Below, one piece after another: positions 46,609 through 54,357 of a DNA stretch of 64,000 nt (the first letter of the stretch is position 1; the number at the start of each line of letters is the position of its first letter). Below the pieces are notes generated by a model. That model made no database searches. It had not been told where the DNA came from and worked only from the letters and a program-made list of their open reading frames with translations. Location of the stretch: assembly GCA_000733355.1 (NCBI GenBank), contig JNVV01000030.1, positions 62,001-126,000 on the forward strand. Direction: 5' to 3'. A program made the translations under genes and the position numbers. This DNA is from Falciphora oryzae (taxonomy: Eukaryota; Ascomycota; Sordariomycetes; Magnaporthales; Magnaporthaceae).

Positions 46609-47728
46609 ATAAACGAAACTGGCTTATAAAAAAGGGAAATAAAGGTAGGGAAAGTGCTAGGGACGATTTTAACGAGGCGTGCGGAGGTTAAAAAATCGGA
46701 TTGCATAACATGGGTTACAATTTTGGAAACTGTTTCGGCCTCAGGGGCTCGCTTAACGCCCGTAGTAGTTTTTACGGGGTTTTCCTTCCAAAGCCAGTGG
46801 TTCCCTGATTTTATCCAGCTTTGGAAGTACGATTATAGCCTTATAAGCTGGTTTAACGGAGGCATAAGCTTACGGTGGCTTAAGGAGGTCTTCCTGCCAA
46901 AAACAAAGCCTTCTAACAGCCAAAAACGCCTCCTTTTTTTCGACGAGCACATTACCTATATTACGGTCCCCTTTATGTACGAGGCGCATTGTAACAGCGT
47001 TATTATTTTATATTTTGCCTTCCTATTTAAGCCATTTGACGCAGCCCCTTAACGTTAGCGTATATAGCGCCCTAAAAACCAATTACAGGCGGGAGACCCG
47101 GTTTATGGCTGCTTTCGATACAACAGCCCTTGAGTAGAAGAAGCGCTTTTTTACCGCGTATGTTACAGCCTCCTTTAACGCTATTTCGGTTTGCAATATA
47201 TACGCCGGCTTCCGCAAAGCCGGGATTTGGCCTTTGCGTGACCCTGAAGCCTTTGAGCCGGAGAGGCTGATCGACCTTTACTTTGAGCCGGCCCGGCCTT
47301 TTACCCCTGAGCCTCACGTCGAGCTTGATAACCAAAGACGCATTTGGTATACCCCTAGTAGCGGCTAACAACTTAGGTAACAGGCTAGGCGCTTTGAGGG
47401 CAAAATTGACGCTTGCAAACGGGACTTCCGCACGTTGTTCGTCAAGTCTGCTAAGGCCGTTGATTAACAGGCTAACCAATTGCAGGCTTTGAAGGTGGAA
47501 AACGAGCGTTTGAGGTAAGAGGTGATCTTTTTAACGCCCGCCCCTCGTCGTACAGTCAAAAGGACGGCTTAAGATGCCTTTTACGAGATAGAGCGCATCC
47601 AGGAGGCCCGGGAGGCCGTCAGGGAGGCCCGGGGACCCTTGGCGGAATTATACAAAGAAAAGATCAAAAAGATCAAGTCCGCATCGGCTGCCACTATATT
47701 GGAGGATCTGGAAAAGGATGGAGCATAG
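46609..47728 (+). pseudogene. Fot1/pogo transposase, C-terminal part
   Basis: Continues the frame interrupted at 39242; the join reads FYNI-D-ETGL. Then come CITWVTILETVSASGARLTP, VVVFTGFSFQSQWFPDF, LLFFDEHITYIT (second catalytic aspartate, in place of the usual DGHGSH) and, after a 1-bp shift at about 47010, LTQPLNVSVYSALKTNY, YAGFRKAGIWPL and a basic C-terminus ending at TAG 47726. Several stops are present. The DEH in place of DGH is a single G-to-A change. Confidence 0.88.
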
Positions 47729-47820
47729 ATTGCTATTGATTTTAGTGCATTTTTGTATGTATTTTTATGTTATTGCATTGATCGCGGTCTCCCTCTTTGT
47801 GTGCGCATGTGTGCTTGCAA

Positions 47821-47862
47821 ATGGCCAAAGTGGGGGGGTGGCCGAGGTTGGGTAAGCTAGTC
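47821..47862 (-). repeat. Right terminal inverted repeat of the Fot1/pogo-type element
   Basis: Reverse complement of the left repeat, bordered by TA at 47863-47864. The shared core includes AACCTCGGCCACCCCCC and TTTGGCCA. Confidence 0.92.
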
Positions 47863-48110
47863 TAGTCCTTGGCGACGGACATTGAACAGAAGAGCATTAC
47901 AGTTCGGACTTTTTGCATGGTGCGGACCGAGGCTGAAGTGAATTTGCGGCATTTTATGCCTCTCCGGCCCGCCCGCTCCCCGGGAGCCAGCCGGGCTGCC
48001 TTGACAAACCACATCTCCACCGCAGAAGCCCTTCACGAATCACACAAAGGAAAACCATGGAAGCATATCTACGCCTCTTGGTGCCCAAGCAGCCACTCAA
48101 AAGCAAACCA

Positions 48111-48184
48111 GCTCGCTTAGCTCAGTTGGTTAGAGCGTCGTACTAATAATGCGAAGGTCGCCAGTTCGACCCTGGTAGTGAGCA
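48111..48184 (+). tRNA. tRNA-Ile (anticodon AAU)
   Basis: Seventy-four bases fold as a full cloverleaf: acceptor GCTCGCT/AGTGAGC with one G-T pair, D stem GCTC/GAGC, anticodon stem TCGTA/TGCGA with loop CTAATAA (anticodon AAT), T stem GCCAG/CTGGT with loop TTCGACC, and discriminator A. There is no intron. A and B box sequences (TAGCTCAGTTGG, GTTCGACCC) are intact. The Fot1-type element ends about 250 bp upstream. Confidence 0.97.
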
Positions 48185-48818
48185 TTATGAGGTCTCCAGC
48201 GATCCGGTTCAAGCTCCGGATCCTCGCTTTTTGGCTGTTCATTGCATGATTTTTATCTATAACATTCTCTCCAGGAAGTGGAGAGAATTACGGGCAAATT
48301 TACAAAAAGCAAGGAACACAGGAGACAAGGCCGCCCGGCCATCCGACTCCCATCTATAGCACACCTACACGGATGATTCTGCCGTGGCAGCGGCCGGAGC
48401 AGCTTGGCAAGACGATGGTTTGCTTGAATAAAAGTTCCTTCCCCTTTAATGGGTTAAACAAAGACTAGAAGGCGTGTTTTACCCTTGTTACCTGGAATAA
48501 TTCTTTGCTATAACCACGCAAAGCGGTCCATTCATCTCGCCGTGGAAGGCTTTCCAAACAATGAAGTGCCAACTTTTAGCAATGGGCTGCACAATGCATT
48601 CCTGTCCAGAGATCTCTCGGGCACCCATTCACCTTTGTCTACTCTACTATAAAGCCATCAGCAAGCAAAAGATGGTTGTCGTCTCCTGGGCTGGCCCAGT
48701 GTCGTATCGTTATCCTTGTCAGCCAGCAACAACAGCCAGCCCCCATCGTGCTATGGGGCGGACAATACCGTTGGCAATCTCTCGCACCAAGCTGCAGTTC
48801 GATTCCGCACAGAGGGCG
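48185..48818. other. Region between tRNA and hypothetical gene
   Basis: Beyond the trailer hairpin nothing is recognisable. An in-frame extension of the downstream open frame reaches back to 48561 but reads like non-coding leader. Confidence 0.5.
48199..48232 (+). terminator. tRNA trailer hairpin and T5 pol III terminator
   Basis: GATCCGG-TTCAAGCT-CCGGATC at 48201-48222 is a perfect 7-bp stem with an 8-nt loop, extendable by AGCGA/TCGCT, and is followed directly by TTTTT at 48228-48232. The T run is the expected polymerase III stop; the hairpin is unusual. Confidence 0.7.
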
Positions 48819-49439
48819 ATGACTGAACCATCGGGCAAAGTGACCGAGGAGCAGGCCTCCGAGGCACACACCGCCCAAGGCAAGTCGGTAGAGGACGACG
48901 AGCTGCAGTTCCCCAAGCTGGATTCAGAGCGCTTCTCGAGCCCGTCCACCGGCCCCAGCGCGCTGTCGGCCCTCTGCGCCGCGCAGAGCGACATGGAGAA
49001 GCGGGTGAGGGATGCGTTCAACCGGCCGGCAGCGGCGCCGGCGCACGACGACGACGAGTCCGTGTTCAGCGGCAAGGTAAGAAAACTCTGGCAGATGTTT
49101 ACAAAAGCTGGCAGATGCTCAAGAAAGACGTGCTCTAAAAAGACAGCAAGGGACGACGACAAGATGCTGGATCTGCCTCATCGCGAGGTGATGCCCAGGA
49201 TGACGCACCGCCGGAGCAGCAGCACGGGGTCCGGCGGGCACATCCAGAGCCTGCTAGACCAGTGTCTGGACGAGGCTTTTGCGCACCTCGGCAGCGAGGC
49301 GCCGACGCCTGAAGAGCCGCGGGAGGCGGACGGAGACCGCAAGCCCGACTGGACCTGCTGCAACTGCCAAACATGGGTATCCAGCGCGGAGTGGACGTGC
49401 TGGCACTGCAAGGTCCACGCGCGATGCAAGGATTGCTAG
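48819..49439 (+). CDS. Hypothetical protein with C-terminal CXXC pairs
   Basis: I do not recognise a named family. From ATG 48819 (MTEPSGKVTEEQASEAH) it is 206 residues as read, acidic and Ser-rich at first, ending in DWTCCNCQTWV, EWTCWHCKVHARCKDC. That is two CXXC pairs in a W-x-C-x2-C setting like small RanBP2/zinc-ribbon folds, followed by a third C-x2-C at the very end. A possible 66-nt intron (donor GTAAGA at 49077, acceptor AAAAAG ending 49142) would remove a basic Lys/Cys-rich stretch without changing frame, so the product may be 184 residues. Small fungal proteins with this C-terminal pattern are common but uncharacterised. Start choice is uncertain because the frame stays open upstream to 48561. 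Confidence 0.55.
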   Translation: MTEPSGKVTEEQASEAHTAQGKSVEDDELQFPKLDSERFSSPSTGPSALSALCAAQSDMEKRVRDAFNRPAAAPAHDDDESVFSGKVRKLWQMFTKAGRCSRKTCSKKTARDDDKMLDLPHREVMPRMTHRRSSSTGSGGHIQSLLDQCLDEAFAHLGSEAPTPEEPREADGDRKPDWTCCNCQTWVSSAEWTCWHCKVHARCKDC

Positions 49440-49945
49440 CTATATTTGGTGTCGTTTTGGCGGGACCAGGGAGAGCCGGACATTTTCTAGGGGATCCAAT
49501 AAGCATCAGCACAGCACTGGCGGCAAGTCTTGTTTTGGTTGATCGTTGGGGGTGAGCATTGCATTGATAAGGAGGATAATTAAAGCGAGTTACATACCAA
49601 GAAGGGTAAAGGAACAGAATTCAACCATGCGGCCTTTTTTCATGTCGTCTGCCTCGTCACCGGCTGCGCGCGCGATCCAACGTGCCGTCCCGCTCCTTCC
49701 CTTCCAGGGACCAAACTTGCGTTGGAGGGGGAAATGGATGCAGTTCGTTCGTTTTTATGGCGGGCCGTCCCTGTAAATCAGCATCATCGCGCCCCCACAT
49801 TTCAGGCGGGGCGGGGAGCTAGAGGGGTGACGATTAGAAGGGGTGTGATGCTAGACGATCGCTCAGCTTGCGACCCAAAACCAAATTGACATGCACACCG
49901 AGAACTCGCACCACCAACTCCAACAGCCCCCACGAGGAGGCCCCT

Positions 49946-51091
49946 ATGTCAGTCAGCCCTCCCTCCGCCATGCCACCCACCAGAACCCTCCGGCCGTACC
50001 TGCGGCACATCCACCTGTCGTCTGACGCCGCCCTCGCAACGTACCCGAGCTACTGCGTCGCCGCCGCCATCCAGGCCCGCCTGCAACGTGCCCAGCTCGA
50101 CTTCAAGGCCGCCTCCACCACCACCACCACCTCCTCCTCCTCCTCCTCTCCACCCCCACCCGCTCTCGTAACCTTCACGCCCACCCCGACATACACCCTT
50201 GGCCGCCGCCAGCGCTCCTCCTCCCACGGCAAAATCCAACCATCCCCTCCCCGCCGCCACACCCTCCCGCCCGAGCTCCAAGTACTCGCTGGACCGCTCC
50301 ACCACCCCAGCCGCGACTACGAGCCCGTCATCCTCCGCTCAGAGCGCGGCGGCCTGACAACCTACCACGGGCCAGGGCAGCTGGTCATCTGGCCTGTCAT
50401 CGACCTCAGGGGCGGCATCTCCCCCACCACCACAAAACGCCACCACCGCTCCTTCGGCGTCCGCGAGTACGCCAACCTCCTGCAGGACGTGACCGTCGCC
50501 GTCCTCCAGCGTCTCTGGGGCCTTGACGGTGCCGCCACCTGCGATCCGGGCGTCTGGCTCACTAGCACCACCAGCACCACCACTAGCAATGAAACCCGCA
50601 AGGTCGCCGCCATGGGCGTCCACCTGCGCCGCCATGTGACCGGGCTCGGCGTGGCCCTCAACCTCTCCACGCCCGTCACGTCCTCGTCGGCCGGCGCACG
50701 AGACGCGGAGGAGCTTACTAACCCCTGGCTGCGCTTCGTGCCGTGCGGTCTCGAGGGCAAGCACGTAACCTCGGTCGCTGAGGAGCTGCGCCTCAGGGAC
50801 AGGCAGGACAAGAGGAGCAGCCACGTCGGCCCGGACCCGCTAGACCCAGCAGCAGAGGCCGGCCGCGCCGTCGGCGCCGCCTGGGCCGCAGAGTTCGCCG
50901 CCCGCATCGGTGGCGGCAGCGGCAGCAGCGACGACAGCGCCGCCGAGCTGGCCGTGCAGGCTGTGGACGAGGAGGAAGTCAAGCAGCTGGTCGCAGACGT
51001 CGCCGACGAGGCTAGGTTGATAGAAGAGGAGTCGCGGCTGTGGCCAGCCAGGCCAAACCCTGATCCTGCACGAAGTGGACTACTACATTAA
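49946..51091 (+). CDS. lipB: Mitochondrial octanoyltransferase (LipB family)
   Basis: A single exon of 381 residues starts at the first in-frame ATG (MSVSPPSAMPPTRTLRPYL); MPPTRTL at 49970 is an alternative. Family motifs are RGGLTTYHGPGQLVIWPVI, then KVAAMGVHLRRHVTGLGVAL with the catalytic lysine (Lys219) and FVPCGLEGKHVTSV with the nucleophilic cysteine (Cys267). LipB moves octanoyl from acyl carrier protein to the lipoyl domains of 2-oxoacid dehydrogenases and glycine cleavage H protein; in fungi this happens in mitochondria (yeast Lip2). Low-complexity Thr/Ser/Pro stretches, coded by ACC/TCC repeats, are inserted at about residues 56-72 and before the catalytic lysine, and make it longer than bacterial LipB (about 210 residues). 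Confidence 0.93.
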   Translation: MSVSPPSAMPPTRTLRPYLRHIHLSSDAALATYPSYCVAAAIQARLQRAQLDFKAASTTTTTSSSSSSPPPPALVTFTPTPTYTLGRRQRSSSHGKIQPSPPRRHTLPPELQVLAGPLHHPSRDYEPVILRSERGGLTTYHGPGQLVIWPVIDLRGGISPTTTKRHHRSFGVREYANLLQDVTVAVLQRLWGLDGAATCDPGVWLTSTTSTTTSNETRKVAAMGVHLRRHVTGLGVALNLSTPVTSSSAGARDAEELTNPWLRFVPCGLEGKHVTSVAEELRLRDRQDKRSSHVGPDPLDPAAEAGRAVGAAWAAEFAARIGGGSGSSDDSAAELAVQAVDEEEVKQLVADVADEARLIEEESRLWPARPNPDPARSGLLH

Positions 51092-51842
51092 AAGAGAGAG
51101 TGGTTGGTCGGCTCGGGTGTGGGGTTTTGAAGCAGCGGGTAGGAAACAGCTGTAGGATACGAGGATAGTCCTGATGAACCATGCCGCTCCGGAAGAAGCC
51201 GAAAAAAAAGAACATATCAAATTGCTCGCTACCGGCTCATGTTTTCTGACACCTTGCTTACTCGTTCCATTTCCATCACCGTGTGCCCCTCTTCTCATGC
51301 TGCCACTCCGTCTGGACCCCTGAAGCAATCAAGCACACAAATACCACCAGTGCCACCCAATGCCGCTCCTAATGCCCGTCTTGTGTTTGGGAAGGGAATG
51401 GATAGAAAGGGCAATCTGAGCTGCCCAAAAGCAAGGCTGAAAATGCGAATCCCCGTAGAACAATAAGGTGGTGCAAACCAGACAAAGCAACGCAGCTAAC
51501 AAAATATGCAAAACCAGCAGACCAGGCCGGGAGAAAACGGGTGGGAGTGTGGATTAGGTTTATTGGCGTATCGTGTTCGTGCTGCCAGGGATGAATAAAA
51601 AGAGGAAACTAACAAGGCTGAGTGGCATCAAAAAGCAGAAACAAACGCCAATCATTAAAAGCTCGCTCCATTATTCCTCGTCAAGTCGTCGGTCGCTGTT
51701 CCACGTATCCTATGCTGCCAAGGAAAAGTCACCTCGTCCCGGTGCTTCGTCGTGGGGGTATCTGATGATGTCTAGCATGCCGGGTTCGTTCTTTGGTCTG
51801 ATCAGATCTCTAACCACTCGCCTCCGCGCCACACCACTCTTG
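51092..51842. other. Convergent intergenic region between lipB and the otubain gene
   Basis: The 3' flanks of two convergent genes; no other feature seen. Confidence 0.6.
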
Positions 51843-54157
51843 TCAATCTTCTTGCGGTGGAGTCTTGATGGGCTTGTCCTTCTTTTTGCGTTTTGTGGTG
51901 CCGCCCGTCCCCTCGGAAGCATCGTCGTCCGTCGAACGGCGGTGTTCGCCGGGCTGAGGACGACGATATTCCTCTGGCTGGAAGTTGGGGTTGTTAAAGT
52001 GAGCCACATTGAAGTGGCTCTGCCTGAACACTTGGGTGGCCATGGGGTGGCTATCAACCACGGCGGCGAAGGCCATCACCTGCTCCTCGACCGGCATAAC
52101 GTCCGTAACCCCCTCGGGTGTCTTGGTTGGAAAGCTGTACTTGCTAAAGCGCAGCGGGTGGGTTGTGACGGTAGGAGAGGGCGTCACGGACACTGTGCTT
52201 TGCATGTGTTCTGGTTGTTGTTGCTGATGCTCGGGCTGTTGCTGCATTGGCGGCGATTGCGACTGGCGCTGTGTATGGGTGGTGATGATGCTGCATGTCG
52301 GTGAGGCTGAAGCGGTGGGCGTGTGCCGGATGGGCAGCGGCTCAGAACACGGTGCCTCGCCCCACGGTTGCGGCGGCTGTGCCTCCGGGCTGGGTGTGTA
52401 CGCGGCGGCCTGGCCCACGTCGAAAGGGAGCATGGGGTTCAAGGGGTTCCCGGCACCGGGGCTGTATGAAGAAGTCATGGCGAGGAGCAAGCCAAAGTCC
52501 ACTACAGTCTCCATGGGACCACATGGAGCAATGCTTGACGGGGCGATCTGGAACTGTTGCGTAAAGGCAGCAGCACGATGAACCTGGACGTCGACGGGGG
52601 CCGGTGGGGGCTTGTAGAGTATGTCGTAGTGATCAGGTCGGTATAACAGATGTATCATGGGACCAAGCTCCGACTCGGCCCGGGCGTTCGTCTCGTCGGG
52701 GAAGCGGTACGTGTTGGCCTTGGACATGGGGGTGCGGTCGAGGTAGACGATCTCGAGGACGAAGTCAGCCGGCTTGAGCAGGGCCTCGACGAGCAGGGTG
52801 ATGCCGACATGCTCGATCTCGCGGTTGGTGGGCTCGATGGTTCCGCTCGAGTAGGCCTGGGCGCTGCCAGCGATGAAGGGCTCGTATCTGTCGACATTTC
52901 CCTTGAGGTACGAGGCAGCTAGGAGGCGGAGGTGGTAGATGACGGCGTTGGAGACTTCGACGTCGTTGAACTTGGCCTGCAGAGAGGCTAGGGCGGCGTC
53001 CGGAGTGGCCAGATTGGCCGCGATGTCGTCGAGGATGAGCATGGTCTCCTCGGCCATGTCCTCCCACAGGAAGCGCTGGAAGCCGCCGACATTTTCTATG
53101 TGCTGGTTTAGCTCGGTGAGGCGGGCGATCTCGGCAGCGATTTTGGCTGGGGTGGCCGTTAGGATGAGTGTCTCGAAGTAGCCGAAGCCGATTGCTGGAG
53201 CGGGCGTGGTTGCGTGGTCAGCGAGTTTGTTTCGGCGTGCCGCCTGGAGCTTTGCGTGTGAGGGGAGGGGGAGCAGCCAGCCAGCGGGTGTCCATACCTC
53301 TCCAGCCGCAGTTGCCGTCTCCTTGTATCGGGCGGTAGTGCGAGTACGTCTCGGGTAGAGCCTGCGAGATGGGCGGACAGGAGTCAGAAGTCGGTTGTGC
53401 CGTCGGCCGACTGGTGACGGCGGCGAGCAGAGACTGGAGATTGCTCACAATGGTCTTTTCAACGTAGACCGGATCGGCCTTGGCATACTGCTCGGTGATG
53501 GCGTGGCTCGTGATCTTGTCGCCGACGAGGGGACCCTGGAGGGCGTTGTGTCAAGGTTAGCTGCCTTCGGTTCAGACTCGCTCAGGTCGGGCTCCATCCG
53601 GATCCAGCAGCGTGGGGGGCGCTGGCAGAATGCGGGGAAGGGCGACGGAGAATTAATTGCGGCCACCATGAGCCAAGGAAACATCAAGGGCTGCTCACCT
53701 CGAGCTGTGGCTGGTAATCGCGCGCGGCAGCTTCTTGGGCGGCGAGGTCGTCCTGGGGCGAGGCGGCCTCCATTTTGGCGACGGTGTGATGAGGCGAATT
53801 TGCGTTGTGGTTGGAGTGCGGATGCCGCTGCTGCTGGCTCTGGTAATGGTGGTGGTGGTGGTGGTGGTGGTGGTGGTTGGTGTGGAAGGCGGGCGGCGGC
53901 ACCTGCTCCAGGGCGAGGAGCTGCTGCTGTGGGTGGTGGTGGTGTCGGCTGCGGGCCTGCTGGAGCTGACCAAAGGCTTGGAGGTGCTGCTGCTGCCCAG
54001 CTGGGGATCCACTGCATCCACAACCAGCACTGCTGTTGCCAACAAAGCTGTGCGTTGGATGCGAGCCTTGAACTTGAAACCCGCCACGAACAAAGCCGTC
54101 ACTCAGACCATAGCTGCCAAACGGCGCGCCGTATGGCGTGGGCTGTGGACGGAACAT
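51843..54157 (-). CDS. Otubain-type ubiquitin thioesterase (peptidase C65) with His/Gln-rich extension
   Basis: Four exons: 54157-53699, 53535-53449, 53361-53298 and 53194-51843. All joins are in frame, giving 653 residues. Introns are GTGAGC..CTCCAG, GTGAGC..TCGCAG (with a CTGAC branch) and GTATGG..CTCCAG. Exons 2-4 rebuild an otubain core: SHYRPIQGDGNCGWRAIGFG with catalytic Asp197 and Cys200, GFQRFLWEDMAEETM, and RPDHYDILYKPP with His392. The enzyme should cleave ubiquitin chains or inhibit E2 enzymes in cytosol or nucleus. The first 150 residues are Gly/Gln/His-rich with about ten consecutive histidines, and the C-terminal 250 are Pro/Gln-rich and end in a basic RKKKDKPIKTPPQED-type tail. 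These flanks are absent from animal OTUB1 (about 270 residues). Confidence 0.93.
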
Positions 54158-54350
54158 GTCTTCTAGTTGAGTAGCCCCGTGTCCACCCGTGCGAGGCCAA
54201 TTGGCGCTGCCGGTGCGTGCGGCTCCGTCGATCGTCAACCGTCCCGACCAGGCTCCTCGCGTGTTCGCCTCGCCAGAGGTCCCGAGGTGACGGAAAGAGG
54301 AAGTGCCGGGGCAACAGGGCGAGCCAGCCAGAAAACAGCAGACCGGTCTG

Positions 54351-54357
54351 CTTATAT
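54351..54357 (-). promoter_or_regulatory. TATA box for the otubain gene
   Basis: The minus strand reads GCATATAAGCAG about 195 bp before the start codon. Confidence 0.4.

Larger units (their letters stand above)
38630..47862 (+). mobile_element. Fot1/pogo-type DNA transposon, split by a nested retroelement
   Basis: Inverted terminal repeats start GACTAGCTTACC at 38630 and end GGTAAGCTAGTC at 47862, each bordered outside by TA, the pogo/Fot1 target duplication. Removing the inserted retroelement and one 5-bp duplication leaves about 1.86 kb, the usual size of Fot1-type elements. Inside is one transposase reading frame (38761-39242 plus 46609-47728) with a Psq/CENP-B-type helix-turn-helix region and a DDE_1 endonuclease region. 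Several in-frame stops at former CAG/CAA/TGG positions and a 1-bp frameshift at about 47010 make it inactive. It sits 240 bp from a tRNA-Ile gene. Confidence 0.93.

Noticed and set aside
48201..48222. Second tRNA after tRNA-Ile, suggested by a T-arm-like GGTTCAAGC
   Set aside because: There is no matching 5' half, D arm or anticodon arm; only the hairpin is present, so it is reported as trailer structure.
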